A stretch of 64,000 nucleotides of DNA from Druceiella hillmani (GCA_039881145.1 JAYKKI010000075.1:971001-1035000), one strand, 5' to 3'. Positions 1 to 13,330 are shown, counted from the first letter of the stretch. A program made the numbers and translations. The notes: a model not told the origin generated them from the letters alone.

Positions 1-199
1 GCTTTAAAGAATTTTAAATGTGATATTTTAGAATTAGGGGAGCTTATAATATTATGGAACTAGCGGATATTATAGAAAAGAACGATGTGTGAAAATATAA
101 GGTTCATATCGACCAATAACCAATAACCAAATTCATTAACAAAATATTAAGACAATTAAAATATCATTGATTTTGTACAAGGAAATGTCACAAACGAAA

Positions 200-200
<1 letters not shown>

Positions 201-249
<49 letters not shown>

Positions 250-274
250 TTTTTTTTATATATATATATATATC
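201..274. repeat. (TA)n microsatellite, interrupted
   Basis: Two TA-dinucleotide runs (about 203-239 and 258-274) are separated by a T-rich spacer. The interruption suggests an older tract than the purer runs elsewhere in the window. Confidence 0.95.
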
Positions 275-504
275 TATATAGCTTTAAAAATTATTCAATC
301 TTTCAGAAGACATTAGACTTTTTAAATACTAAAATAAAGATTTCATTTATGTGGTACAAACATACAGAAAACAATAGTCTACTTGTCTATAGTTCATACT
401 TCGAAAAATAATATAGAGTTTATACGCATGTATGTATCTTATTATGGCGTGTGTGTATCTTATTTATACTTTCTTTTGATTATTACATTTTTAAATATAT
501 ACAT

Positions 505-505
505 A

Positions 506-570
<65 letters not shown>

Positions 571-573
571 GTA

Positions 574-631
<58 letters not shown>
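505..631. repeat. (TA)n microsatellite with TATG variants
   Basis: About 125 bp of TA dinucleotide carry scattered TG substitutions (TATG) near 555-580. Tyr/Ile-repeat reading frames cross it on both strands; they are products of the simple sequence and not genes. Confidence 0.96.
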
Positions 632-634
<3 letters not shown>

Positions 635-2912
635 ACAATAATACGTGATCAAGTAGAGAAATAATTACCAACTTGGCAATGATCTTCGTCATGGCTTTAA
701 TCTACACTTGTCTTTTCATGCCAATCCGTGCAGTTATTACAGAGATATATAGGAACAAACGTCGATCCAAAATTTTGGTATTTTTAATATTAGCAAAAAT
801 AGATTGGTTAAAATATGTTTTTCATTTTAATTTCATCCTAAAAATTGAAGTAATTTGATAAATTACCCAATAGAAAATGATTTCAAGAAAAACACATTTT
901 TTGTATTCAATTCTTCATACTTTCTGAAATTATATTATAATCGAAAACAACTGGAATATTAATATTTCCATTTTAAATATTCTCTTTTCTAATAATGTTT
1001 CCATATAAAATATTTCCAAAAAATAGACAACACAGATACGTTACAAAAATACTCCGCATTTCACCTGTATGGAATGTGCTCTCTGCTGGAAAGAAATTAT
1101 TGCTTCATCTACTACGAGCAAACTTATTTATACAGCAGCGGCGGTGTCCTGTTTCCAACGTCAGGAATAGTTTTAAAAGAACGTTGAACTTAATGGTATT
1201 CCAGTTCTATTTTGAAATATCAAAGGACGCTAAGGTGTCTTTCTCTTACAAAATGAAGTCCAAGTTTACCTATTTTAATATAATACACAAAGTTTATAAA
1301 AAAAATAATTAAACCAGTAAAGGTAAAAGTCGCTTTGATTTTAATTTAATTGGGAGATAATATTGATTAGACAGAAACTATTCAAATGAAGAACGGGATT
1401 ATGGGGAAGGAAAAGCTTATTGTTATAGGAATATAAAGAAGGGGAAGTTTTTTTTTATTTTAAGGCTGTGCACAAAAAAACTGCTAACCACTTTGACTTG
1501 AAACTCATCTTCGTGCAATTTACGGTATCCGAACGGTACACGGGGTACGTAATATTATTGATACATCTGAGTAATGAGCAACAACGGTTTAAGGGATGGG
1601 ATCCAAGTATGCTGGTTTCTTTTTGTGTATAAACTTTTAAATAAATGTGGCCATTTTAAAATAACATTTTGTCTATTAAGAAACATATACAGAAAATTAG
1701 GTTATTTATCTGTTGTAAAATCGAACAGTAGACATACTTTGGAGTTAAAGAAATTAAAACCGCAGGTATGCCTCGAAATAATGTTCGAAAGAATTGTAAA
1801 ACGGACTGCGCAAAAAAGTTTCAGGACGAGTATTGCTTATCATTACAAATAGTTTGCTACAAGCCTTTACATATCACAAGATTAGGCTTTAAAGTACATA
1901 ATAAATAACTTAAATGCTTAGAATACGGCTGTAAATGATTAATTTATTGCAATTATTAATAAATAAAAGAGTTTAAAACATAATGCATTCACAGACCCTT
2001 ATTAGCCCGGATAAAGCCGGGATAGGCAGCCGATTTCGACAGTTTTATTAACTAGCTTCGTTGGGATACAAACACAGATTTTTTAATAAAAGAAAACATT
2101 TCAAATGCAAAATTGATTGTCTCATTTTCGAACAGGTGCTGTATAGATTACATTTTAACATTTCCTCAATCATTTTTTTAAAATCCCGTCAAAAGTTTTG
2201 TGTAAAAAGTGAATAAACAATAAGATACTAAGTCATTGTTGATATACATTACAATCTTACTTCATATTTTAAACTAGTTTTTTATAATCAATTATTTATA
2301 TTCTAACAAAAGACATTTATATTCTCAGTATGATTAGAAGTAGAAAATAACACGATTCTTATAAAAAAAACATACATTTGCAAAATGGTTGTAACGCTGT
2401 TATTGCCTAGAGAATTTCGTCAAAAAAAGTATATAACACTTTCAGAGGTGTACTCATTAAATTAACGCGCAGGAACGTTATTGCGAGTTTCACTGTCTAC
2501 TTTCGTTTTATTTATTACCGCAAATGCTCAGCGGTACGTGCCGAATTTTAAATATTCACTTATGAAATGAAAACACAAGGAAGGCACCGTACCCCGATGA
2601 AAAATGTGAAAAACGCTTTCACTCCGTTACCCATCTTTTAGGAATCTTCTTTCAAAATATACATAATTCATATTAAAATTTATTTTCTTGTCATTTGAAT
2701 TTACAGTTTTACAAGTCATCCATTACTCGTCCACATATCCATTTGTTTACATCATTTGATATGGACGAAAATTGGGGTGATGTAAAAGTTAAGCTCTTAT
2801 CAAAAAATATGCATGTTCCTTGCCGAGCAGCTGCTATCAAATTTATAGTATCCGAATGGACACGGGGGGTCTACTCACTTTCTCGAAACAAAACATTTAC
2901 GTAATTTGTAAT
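632..2912. other. AT-rich non-coding DNA, nothing recognised
   Basis: Short open frames of 60-105 codons occur (for example 995-1312 and 1574-1852), but none has recognisable motifs, a codon bias that stands out, or convincing splice signals. A GC-palindromic motif sits near 2007-2030. A roughly 30-bp similarity links 1513-1545 with 2841-2873. I see no other structure. Confidence 0.6.
2007..2031. repeat. Short CCCGG...CCGGG palindromic motif
   Basis: A GC-rich block in AT-rich DNA reads CCCGG, five or six bases, CCGGG, then ATAGGCAGCC. A similar block occurs inverted near 25210-25242. From memory, CCCGGGCAAAGCCGGG-like motifs occur near the 3' ends of some invertebrate retroposons, so this may be a retroposon tail fragment. 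That origin is inference. Confidence 0.3.
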
Positions 2913-3142
2913 CACAACTAAATGAAACTACGTGATGTTATACTAAATCTACTTTATTTAAATTTTTAAATATGACCTAGGTTTCATTGTTATGATATCT
3001 TTAAGTGGGCAATTTTAATTAGGTGGGCTATCTTTTCAAATTGCCCACCTGAAGATGTTTTCATACAACAAAAGCTAGGTGGTGGTTAATAATTTAAATA
3101 AAGTAGATATAATACTACATCACGTAGTTTCATTTAGTTGTG
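2913..3142. mobile_element. MITE, copy 1 (long terminal inverted repeats)
   Basis: Inverted ends of about 48 bp bound a 230-bp element. The left end begins CACAACTAAATGAAACTACG and the right end is its near-perfect complement ending in GTTGTG. The interior is non-coding, so this is a non-autonomous DNA transposon. A 3-bp AAT flanks both sides and could be a target-site duplication. A diverged copy in the opposite orientation lies at 29422-29627. The superfamily cannot be assigned from these ends alone. Confidence 0.82.
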
Positions 3143-3197
3143 AATAAAAATTAAGTGACAATGAATTTCTACAAAATTAACGCCAAATATAGTCAAT
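3143..3197. repeat. Sequence shared with the flank of MITE copy 2
   Basis: About 50 bp to the right of the MITE, including ACAAAATTAACGCCAAATAT, recurs as its reverse complement immediately left of MITE copy 2 (about 29375-29421). Either the true mobile unit is longer than the inverted ends suggest, or a pre-existing repeat was duplicated together with the MITE. Confidence 0.65.
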
Positions 3198-3509
3198 AAA
3201 AAATATTCACAAACTACCCAAGATTAAAAAAATTCTAACTCGTGCACGAATAAACCAACTAATCTTTAACTGTCTATTTATGATGATCAAAATATTAAAA
3301 TTCGTCCTATTTAAAATAATTAATTTTAAAAATCTTATTTCTAACAAATAATTTGAAAACTGTTTTGTGATTATTTAATTTTTATCGTCAGATGTACGAA
3401 TGCACCCAAACACTTAAGCCGTAATTCTAGAGAACTTCTTATAAAATAATTTTAGCTACTGTAGAAACCAAAAATGAAATGGTATAAAAAATATTTAAAT
3501 ATTGACACA

Positions 3510-3544
3510 CTGATAAATAGTATCAATAGGACACTATTTATCAG
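3510..3544. repeat. Short hairpin
   Basis: Arms CTGATAAATAGT (3510-3521) and ACTATTTATCAG (3533-3544) are perfect complements around an 11-nt loop. Function is unknown; it may be a solo-end remnant or a chance AT-rich hairpin. Confidence 0.6.
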
Positions 3545-3663
3545 AAAGAAAAAGAATTGAGTTTTCCGAATGAAAAATTAAAATGTCGAAAATAGTGTTT
3601 CAACATATTCGTCCCTAATACGGTTTATGTGTGTGCATAATTAATAATTATTAAATATGAACG

Positions 3664-5760
3664 TATCGGTGATTTATAAATTTAGTTCCTCCTAATAATA
3701 TCTTCTGCTATACCGCTCCTTGATTGCTCTTAAAACATTATCCCCTCACATTAACTGGGAAAGTTATCTTGTTAGAATTTTTTGTAGAATCGTGAGTATC
3801 TATCGTATGATTATAAGTCTTCGTATTTATCAGACAACCTCTTATATACTACAATGTTATGTCGTGAACTATTTCATAATAGTGATTATTTCTCTTGCGC
3901 GACCGTATCGTTAATTCAATTTGATAGGTTGTTATTACTGACGCAGCTAAACCAGATTGTTTTTCATGTTTCATTTGTTTACTTCTCCTAATAGATATCT
4001 CGTCATTCATTTTCGTATTAAATATGAAGCGAGCAATGTTTAAGTAGGTATGCAGAGCTTATTAGTAATGTTTATACAAATAAATCCTCAAATAGAATGA
4101 TGAAGATGATATTTCTGCTGATTAATTTACTACGCATGTACAACAATATGCATTAAATAATGTAACAGTATAGGTGAATAGCATTAGCAGCAAGGTAGCA
4201 CCCGACAGTTGTGAAGAAATATTTGAAATATATATTAATAACTATGATCCTAATGTCAATAAAACTGCTTTACTTTGAACAACAATGATATTCAAATATA
4301 AAAAAAATTTTGTCATGTTTAAAATCAACAAGAACAGAATAATCTAGATTTTTTTGTTTTTTTTTATATGTAATCTAGAGAATTTGCAATTAATCCTATG
4401 ATGCTTTAAAGGTCACCCGTGTCTTACAAAAAGAGGACAAAAAACAACTGTCAATGTTTGACACTCAAATCAGAAAGCGTAGGTGATTACTGCTTTACTT
4501 ACTGTGTAGTTCCTTAATAAAAGAATGTTTTTTTTAATTTTTAAATGAATTTTTTATTCAAAACTGAAGACAGATCATAATAAAATAAATGAACGTCGGA
4601 TACTTTAAAAAAATATCAACAAGCGTTAAAATATCTTAAGGGCTTCAAAAATGTTCATGGATAATGGTGTTTCACTGGAAAGAATACAATTTTTAAAGAT
4701 GAATAGACGATATAATAACAAGACTTCGTTAATGCCAAATTTTGTAAAAAGGTAAAACAGATCAAAAGAACAATTGTTTTAAATTATGATAAAAATAATC
4801 TATACGCTGCGTTCTGATTCGTTGTGATTTTTTGCTACTAGTTAAAAGTTATTTCATTCTCCAGAAAACATTTTTTAAATCAGTAGAATATATCTCATGT
4901 AATTCCAGATAAATTTTCCTCCACACTTCCCGGATTCGAAATTTTATGGATTTATCATGTCTTTGGCTTTTCTAAGTTATAGAAAAAAAAACATTTTTGA
5001 CTTTGCATCGCGGTTAAATTGAACAAAGATTTGTAACTGATATATTTTCCAAATTGCTACACTATCGTGTATACATGGAAATTTTTACGTAGTTAATGTT
5101 TAAGCTCTTCTTAAATGGATATTCAAATAATGTGGGTTTATTATCGACACATGACCGACTTTCTTCAATGTTAACAAGAATACAAAAAAAATTATTTGCA
5201 ATTTGAATTATATAAACTATTAATTTATCAATGGTTCGTAATTTTGCTGAGGCACTTTTTGTAGGTTATTAAAACCATTTCGGCCAATACCAATCTTTCG
5301 ATGAATAAATTTCAGGTAGAAATTTTAATTTTAAACTTATAATACAAAAATGACGAGTAGGCGCTACATATAAGTAAACCAATCGGAGAAATGAGCGAGT
5401 TTCCGATAGAATTAAGTCTGTCCCGGCGTACGACAATGGTCACTGCAATGAAATCAGTAATCATAGAGCGATAAACAATGTAAAATTCCATTGGCGTTTG
5501 TCTGTTTGTGACAAAACTTTTTTACCTGGTTCATATATAATTATCAAAAATAAGAAATTTCATACGAATTTTTTAGTTATGTTCCGTGGAAGGTAAGAAA
5601 TTAATGTGATCTATCGGGTATTGATTGCTTTATTTTCTAACACTTTGTACTTTGAGAAAAAGAAAGTGGGTTTGTAGGATATTAATCTTATTTATTTTGC
5701 ATTTAATATGTTTTATTACATGTAGTTCTATCACGAACCGCTTCAATTAAAAAAACGAAA
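3664..5760. repeat. Dispersed block B, copy 1 (left half of ancient tandem duplication)
   Basis: Several sub-blocks align in order with the adjacent downstream DNA: 3673-3960 with 5893-6160, 4410-4500 with 6480-6570, 5160-5480 with 6790-7120, and 5590-5760 with 7270-7400. Offsets fall from about 2.2 kb to 1.65 kb, so copy 2 has lost sequence. No coding potential is recognised. Confidence 0.72.
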
Positions 5761-5792
5761 AAAAAATTTTTATTAATCTGTTAATAGTGAAA

Positions 5793-5808
5793 TAATAATA
5801 ATAATAAT
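5793..5808. repeat. (AAT)n short tract
   Basis: Five AAT-type trinucleotide repeats lie between the two copies of block B. Confidence 0.8.
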
Positions 5809-5884
5809 CTGTTAATAGTAAATTGCTCGCGAGTAATTCGATAATGAACAAATTAATATATCGATATCTATGCTTATATTAACA

Positions 5885-7400
5885 TAACTGTGATTTAAAA
5901 TTTAGTTTAACCTAATACTATCTTCCCCAATAACCCGACTAAACCACTTTCGAAACATTACCTCTATACATTAATAATGGAAATCGGCCTATCTTGTGGA
6001 GTTACATTTATCTCCCACGAAAATAAAAATATTCATATTTACCGGACAACCTCCTGTTAAATCCAAAGTTATGTCATGAGCTGTTTAATAATAGTGAACA
6101 TTTCTCTTATGCATTCACGTCATTAATCATTGCGATAGTCTGTCATTCCTGACGCTATTGTTTCAACTAAAATCATGTCGCATAATTTTTTATATGTAAC
6201 ACAATGTATTTCACAAAATATGAGTAATGTTTTAATAAGCATGCAGAATGTATTTGTAGTAAGCTATAAATATCAACGGTTCGTTTACTAGATTTATAAT
6301 TCAATATTTATTAAATAACTTAAAATCATAAGAGAACGAATATCAACAACAAACTGAATGCTGATAGTTTATATTGAGGTTTTTAAATTGTTTTAATATC
6401 AATGCCACTAAAATTAAAAATCACCATTATGTTTCAAATAATTGACTTGAACGCGCAATCAAACCAATGATACTTCATAATCTCACAATACACACGTACC
6501 TTAAAAAGAGGGACAAAAAACCAATGCCAATATTTGGTGCTCATAAGAAAATAAGAAAATGGTGAGTAGTTGCTAAATATTTAGAACAAAAAAATATTTT
6601 TTAACCATATTACTATTCGATAATTCCTCAGGCCTCGTATTGCGACTTGTCTTGTTGTATCCGAGCATTATTGTTTTGCCGCCAAATACTGCTCTGCTTC
6701 AATTTGTTGACAAGAGGATTATTCAGTTTTTTAAGTTTTATTATTTTGGAGACATATTTCGGTGCACTTCATATGATATAGAAAGTGACACAAAAAAAAT
6801 AAACCATTAACCAAATAAATATTTTGATTTAAAACAACGAGAATACAGAAAGAGTACATCGTGATTTAAACTCTCCAAAATAATAATTTATCAACACTTT
6901 TTAATTTTGCTTAAGCCTTTTCTGTAAGTTATTAAAATCATTTCTTCCAATACCAATGTATGATTGAATAAATTTTATGTATAAATTTTTACCTATAACT
7001 AATAGTTTTAAAAAAAATGGATTGCGACAGATATCAATAAACCAACTACAAACATGAAATATTGTCAAAATAACATTATATGGAAACGTGAGATAAGAGT
7101 CACTACTGTGGAACTAGTAATCGTATAACAATACATGTTAATAAAATGAGATAAATCTTTAATAGAATTTGATAAATAATAAATTTCAACTCTTTATTTT
7201 TTAACTCGCGAATGCAGCTGAATTAGAAAGTTTTGTCTAATTTGACTAACATTTATTTGCTACATGTTTTTTAGTTTTAAAGTATTAACGTCATCTATCC
7301 TATATTGTTGATAGGTTATTCTCTCATAAAAGGAGAAATAGTTTTAATGCTATTTGTTCGGAAATTTATATTTTGTTATACACAGTTCTATCAAATACAG
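5885..7400. repeat. Dispersed block B, copy 2 (right half of ancient tandem duplication)
   Basis: This is the head-to-tail second copy of 3664-5760, shorter by several hundred bases because of internal deletions. Shared landmarks include GACAACCTC near 6047 (3833 in copy 1) and AAAGAGG followed by ACAAAAAAC near 6505 (4431 in copy 1). Divergence by eye looks like 25-35%, so the duplication is old. Confidence 0.72.
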
Positions 7401-7499
7401 ATATAAAAATACAATGATATTGATTTCGTGGTAATGAACAGTAATCGATTTGTTAAATTACATTTGAAAGTTCAAAAATAATTAAATAGGTTTTAATCT

Positions 7500-7780
7500 A
7501 AAATCAAAGCGAATATATCCACAATTATTATTGATGACATCCCTTTTGAAATACAATATTTTGCCGATTAATTATCATTAAAATTTTGTTAATCCTAGGT
7601 CACTTCGTCAGATAATTATGTCTGCAAATTCCGTAATTAAATCATGACGCAAATTAATGTAATTCGATGTTAGTATTTTTATGCCTAATAATAGTTAATA
7701 TATTATTCATGTGTTCATGTTAATTATTTATTACATACTGTCGATACTGAGAGAGTAAATAGTCACCATAGATACTTTTG
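7500..7780. repeat. Dispersed block C, copy 1
   Basis: This stretch is similar in the same orientation to 40550-40830. Landmarks in order are TATTATTGAT, ACAATATTTT followed by CCGA, GTTAGATAAT-like, and GATACTGAG followed by AG and GTAAATAG. It is non-coding and its class is unknown. Confidence 0.65.
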
Positions 7781-7799
7781 AAATTTCCTCATTTATTTA

Positions 7800-9720
7800 G
7801 CAGGGTATCCCCTGTAATTTTGACCAAAGTCTATTTGAACAAAAAAAAATTAAGAGTGTTATTATATGTTATTATATAAGGATTTATTTTTGACAATATT
7901 TTGCAATATTAATATCATTTTACCTCCTCAAGGAAATTACTTCTCGTATGTTATTAGTTTAAATCATTTCCCATGTTATTTAGAAAAGTCTGGAGACAAT
8001 TCGTAACGTATCTTTGAATTTATTTTCAAAGTAATAATATTCATATTATTTAAAGTAAAGTCGCTCATCGTTTTAATAACGATTACTGGAATATTTATGC
8101 AATAAATTTTACAAATGGGTCATAATTAATAATTTAAAAATAAAGTTAATAAATCATATCTGTAAAATTACAAATAATATCTGCGCAACATCATACTTTC
8201 CTGCATAAAATTGAATGGAAAAATTGTTGAATTTATGCCTTTCCCAACATGTAATTTTGTAATTTACTAAAGGAAACGTTTGGTAACGGTAGTTTTCTCC
8301 TATCGGTAGTTGTCTTATACAAGCTTTCAATTTAATATTCAGAACTTAATCTCGCAGAATTTAAACGTTATTTTACTTCTAAACTTCATAAAATTAAATT
8401 CTTATTTATTTCCGAGAAATGTTCATAAAAATCGTTAAAGTATATTGACGCAATTTTATGATGAGAGCATTAGGCGTTTAACGATAAATTCATATCTATT
8501 TATTGATCTAGTTTATTGTTTACGTATAAAGAAATGTACTTTCCGGAAGTAAATAAAAACCGATTAAATGCCAGTTGATCCCGCGCATTGTTAGATGAAA
8601 ATAAAATTTATGGGCATGTGGTAGGAAGGGAAATTTGTAGAAGAACGTACAATAAGAAGCAGGATGTAACTGAGGGTTTACTAATGTGATTGCAAACAAA
8701 GTATGGTCTTGCAGAGTGCCACGTGGTTGTCACTTTTTGACCCGTTAAAGCACTAATTTATATTGCTTTTGGTGTAATGGCGGGAAATAATATTCATCTA
8801 AATAAATACTTCTCCAAGATGTAAACTTCACTCAGTTACCATTTTTATATAAATTCTATAACATAATTGGTTGTTTATGTAATAACCGACCAATAATATA
8901 TTTCAATCATTCGTGAAAAAAATATTATTAAAACATTACTAAAAAATAAAACTTCTTAAATCTTACAATTGACTAGTTTAACCGTAAAATTTCATAAGCA
9001 GAGAATTATTTTAATTATGCTGCATCCTCCTCTCCCGCTATTACTAAACGCCTCTACTCCGTTCGCAAAACGATAGAACGTCAGGGTCGAAGATATATCA
9101 ACAGAAATACTCAATATGATGAGCCAAAAAATAAGTAGGTCTTTCTGTATATTGCACGCTTTAAGCAGCGTCCTTGAACTTCGTTAATTTTTTTTAAAAC
9201 TGTTCTATTGTTCTGTAAATTATAGAACAATAAAATAAAACCCAAAATGTTTCTAAAAATATGAGCTTTCTAACACAAAAACAATTTTTAAAATCTAATA
9301 CACAGTTCTAGAGTTTAAAGGGAATAAACAAATAAAGCAAGCAAAAAAGTTTTGAAAGATTCATAGCCTATAAACTTTTTCTAAATATAGGTTTTATAAC
9401 ACAAAGAAAGAATGAACACGAAATTAACCCTTCCCTCTTCCGTCTTATCTCAAAAAATAAATAAACTTCCTCTTTTTATTCTATGTTTTATTTACATTTT
9501 ATTCTATGTATTATTTACATTAGGCAAGTAATCCAATAAATTTAATTTATGACTTAACATTAAACATTTGTGTAGATTTTTGTACATCCGACGTGTCGAC
9601 TTAAATAAACAGAAAAAAATGTAGCCACTAACCTTAGACCGAGAAAAAGCAGTAGAATATTTTTGAGATGTAGACTGACCGATTTAGGTACATGTGTACA
9701 CACATACACACACGTATATG
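7800..9720. other. AT-rich DNA with a slightly GC-richer patch
   Basis: No repeat family or long open frame is recognised. The patch near 8560-8830 is richer in G+C than its surroundings but shows no reading frame or RNA fold that I can identify. Confidence 0.5.
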
Positions 9721-9721
9721 A

Positions 9722-9726
<5 letters not shown>

Positions 9727-9781
<55 letters not shown>
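9727..9781. repeat. (TA)n microsatellite with CA-rich flank
   Basis: A pure TA run of about 54 bp is preceded by an imperfect ACACAC/ATATG transition zone (9691-9726). Confidence 0.95.
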
Positions 9782-9783
<2 letters not shown>

Positions 9784-9829
9784 CCTAACGTAGACAATGG
9801 AGCAAAAAAAAATTAAGACTAAGTTCGAC

Positions 9830-9990
9830 TCGCAAGAACCCGTTAGTCAGTGCAAATGCACCAAGTGCAGATGAGGATACAGGAAGATATTTTGACGCTC
9901 TATAGGCAGGTGAAATAAAATATTCCCCCTTCCTCCACCTAACGGGCGTAAGGTCCAGCCACTAACCGCAATACGGAGTAGTTATTAAGA
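9830..9990. other. GC-richer island, possible short exon
   Basis: This is richer in G+C than the surroundings. One reading starts at an ATG near 9869 and gives MRIQEDILTLYRQ, followed directly by a GTGAAA donor-like site at about 9912. Stops close the other frames quickly. With no homology and no conserved partner exon this is only a weak candidate. Confidence 0.15.
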
Positions 9991-10614
9991 TAAATATGTA
10001 ATGACTAGTTTTACATCCGCTCACGACTTTTTTTTATTTTCGCGGCGGAACTTTTCTCCTGTGAAAATTTTCCCCTCAAAATCGTTGTCTCATTGAAACG
10101 AAAAACTATTTATATTTTAACTTACACATTATATTGATCACTCTAATAAATTCAACAATTTCTATTCAAAAGGTTTAATCCCGCGTGTTTGGTCTTACTG
10201 TTTAAGGGTTGGTAAATGAATTTTAAGTTTTTTTAGAAAATATTTAATGGAAAGTATTTTAAATATTTAAAAGAAAATATTTACCAGAATACTTTTCTAT
10301 CTATACCTTATAAGTTATTTCAGTAAAATTCAACTCGAATCTGTTTTGCAATTTTCACGTGATATTCGAATAAATAGACAAAAACACAAACAAAAAAAAA
10401 TAGCAAATAGTCGAAACCTCCCTTGGGAAACATTTGAAAGGGAAAAGTTCTAAATTTAATTTGAGACCTAAGATTATTTCAATAAAATTTCCATTCGAAT
10501 CAACCTAATAGTTAATGCTCAAAGTGATGAATAAATTGACATAAAAAATTCGAAAAAAATCATTTTAGGTTTAAAAGATCGTTAATGGTATAATTCTCTA
10601 ACTTTTACAGATTT

Positions 10615-11330
10615 ATTTTAGTTATACAGACATGCCTTTCTATTTTTAATAGTATTGATTTAAAAAAATCAATATCATAATTAATTTACGTTAAATAAGA
10701 ATAGAATTATATTCAACTATGCCCATTGTAAAATTTAAAGGAGTCTTATTATAAGGTATCCATATGTTCATATAAAATACGAAATAATATTTATGTATCT
10801 TCGTTAAGCAGAGGGTAGTTGACAATAAATAATTCTGTCGTTTTCTATTCCACGTTGCATTGTTAACGTCTAATGCATAAAATCTCAGATATTCCAAATA
10901 TTTCACTTAAATATATTCTACCAATAAATTACAGTAAATATTTTCGTGAAACCACACACGATGTTGCACGTTTATTCCGCGCTCCGCATGGGAAAAATGC
11001 GCAGTTTATTGAAAAGGAAATATTGCCCTTACGTGTTACGACTGAATTGATTTATATGGGCGAAGGGTAGCGCTCCGCTGGCCAAGAAAAAAAATATTTA
11101 AAAAAACACAAAGTATAAAATATAAACTTTGTAATATGTAAAGCTATCGAAATATGTTGGTGAAATATAATAATAATTTAAAAGGAATTATAGTTTTAAA
11201 TAAGGTAAATTTTAAGAACAGCATTGAATATAAAGTAATTAACGTGGGTTTTTTTATGTTGACTCTAGATCGATGGGTAATTTATATATTGCAGATGGAC
11301 TTTTTTGATTTCTTTTAGTTTTGTTTAAAT
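10615..11330 (+). repeat. Dispersed block H, copy 1
   Basis: About 700 bp align in the same orientation with 29995-30725. The best-preserved part (about 10888-11060) has no indel relative to its partner over about 165 bp, and in the plus frame both copies read similar peptides (DIPNI..K.I...INY.KY). Most substitutions change the amino acid, however, and copy 2 has a stop, so the pattern is that of neutral decay. It could be a dead coding repeat. No family was recognised. Confidence 0.75.
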
Positions 11331-11339
11331 TAAAAAAAT

Positions 11340-12640
11340 ATAAGTAAATAAAATATAAAACTACTTTCGTAGACAATTCTCTCTTCTACTTATTTGTTTA
11401 ACAGAAAATTTAGAAAATTGTTTTTTATATACTAATTGCATTTCAGTTGTATGTGAGGGTTATTATATTTGTTTATATGAATCAATTATCCACATTTTTA
11501 AAAACATTAAGACCATTAATAGTATGATATAACATTAAAATACTGTTTTCCCATTAATTCCTAAAATAAAAGAAATCTCTGATTGGAAATATTTTTCATA
11601 TAAAAAACAACACGAAACTGCTGGCATGGCACCAATTACTAAATTGAAGTGAGAAGAAATGTAAAAAATATAAGAAATAGAATGAGAAGAATTGCCACTA
11701 AACTTTTTTACACGATATGGAACTGCTGATCATAATTAAAATATTTTTTTAATCCATTTCCCAGACAGGTACCATAATATTACATGGACTTTCATATTTG
11801 TATAAATCATTAAATTGTTTTTGTATAATGGCTACGCAGTGTTGTAAAGTGCACGAAATGTTATCGAAAAAAACTTATTTACAATATTTTCTAAAAAATG
11901 TTAATGAAAATTTTAAAAATGCAGCCAGCAATTTGTTTTATAGGTTAGTTTAAAATGTATTACTATCATATTCATTACTGAATTCTTCATTATTATCATT
12001 CCGTATCCGAATTCCTGTACTTTATTTTCGTGACAACACCCTCTATTTATTCGTAAGATACTTTTCAATTATAGATCTTAATTTTAAACATACTTTTATG
12101 ATATAACATCCAGCTCTTAAACCCAATAAAAAATATATAACTGAAATTAGGTATAATTTTATTTGGCTTCTTAATGTTTTTAATTTATTTCTTTTCCTAA
12201 TATTTCTTTCCACATAATATTTATTTGACGTTTTATCTTTTTTTGAGAGTGCAGTTTTAAAACTATTTTTATATCGAAATTTTTATTTTTTTCAACGACT
12301 TCGAACACATAAATTGTTTACATGAAAAAGAAGGACGTATAATGGTTAAATGTGTCCGAAACGCTATGGCCATTATCTACAAAAATAAATTTCTTGAATA
12401 ATGACATTAAATATTTCATACTGATAAGTTTATAAATTGTTATGTTCATTGAAATATATAAGTACATAACTATAGTTTCTATAATTTACAGAGTTTTTAA
12501 ACAAATATGTAAATATACATGTTTCGTTTACAATATTTGTCATAAAATATCAAAATATCAAAGAAAGAGCAGAGGTCATGCAACCGTAATATGAAATATT
12601 GGCGTACTTGAACATTAAAATTTCAATCATGTTTGATGGT
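11340..12640. other. AT-rich non-coding DNA, nothing recognised
   Basis: No open frame above 60 codons, no RNA gene and no clear repeat was found between blocks H and D. Confidence 0.5.
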
Positions 12641-12659
12641 AAATAGAAATTCATGTGAT

Positions 12660-12870
12660 CTTTTTTATTTCCGTATCGGCAACCGTCAATCCAATGCTAG
12701 TCTTTGAAAGGTCAATATGTATGTTTATAATACCGGATAGTTTGGTTTTCCACCAGATAATTTTTGTTCAATATTACCCTAACACATTTAGGCCGATATT
12801 TTTAGATTACTCTTCAAGATTAGGTTTAATATTGTTTTTCCCTAATGTCTTTACGACCGCAACGACTGAC
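12660..12870. repeat. Dispersed block D, copy 1
   Basis: One of four same-orientation copies (others at 33235, 42655 and 50385). Common landmarks are AAAGGTCAATA, a CCGGA or similar motif, TTTTCCACCAGAT, and TTCAATATTACCC. Copies are strongly diverged. Block E follows about 150 bp later, as it does in the 33-kb copy. Confidence 0.65.
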
Positions 12871-13014
12871 CGAGATTGTCAAAGGCACACGCATAAAGAC
12901 AACACAAATTCACAGTCCATTTAACTTATGGATATAATAAGAAATTTTAATTATTTGTTATCACTGTAATGAATTTTAAAATAACACGAATATATTAAAT
13001 ATTAGTATATTTTT

Positions 13015-13330
13015 AATTAAATTAAATTTAATTAGTTACAATTAATTACACTAAAAGCATTGTTACTCACAGTGCTTTGAGGTTCAATCAATATTAAGCT
13101 CCAGTTAGTGCAATATTTCTTTACAGAGAAAGGATCTATGGAGTCATATTTTATAATGATTACCAAAAGTACTAAGTATAATATATCTAATAAGAAATGC
13201 AACGCATTGTCTACGTACGATGTCTTAAAGTAAACAACAACACACCTCCGGGACATTGGCAAGCCAAACCTTTGTTTTTATACAGCCATATATAGATTCC
13301 GTACCCCAAGTGAAATAACTTGAGACTTTT
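13015..13330. repeat. Dispersed block E, copy 1
   Basis: This aligns with 33640-33900 in the same orientation. A TTAAATTTAATT stretch is followed by TTACAATTA, TTACTCAC, GTGCTTT, AGGTTCA and TGCAATATTTCT-like segments. Because D and E occur together in both places, they belong to one longer unit. Confidence 0.65.

Noticed and set aside
383..692. Tyr/Ile-repeat frames, also at 38.7, 51.9, 57.8 and 62.2 kb
   Set aside because: They read through (TA)n runs, which contain few stops in any frame.
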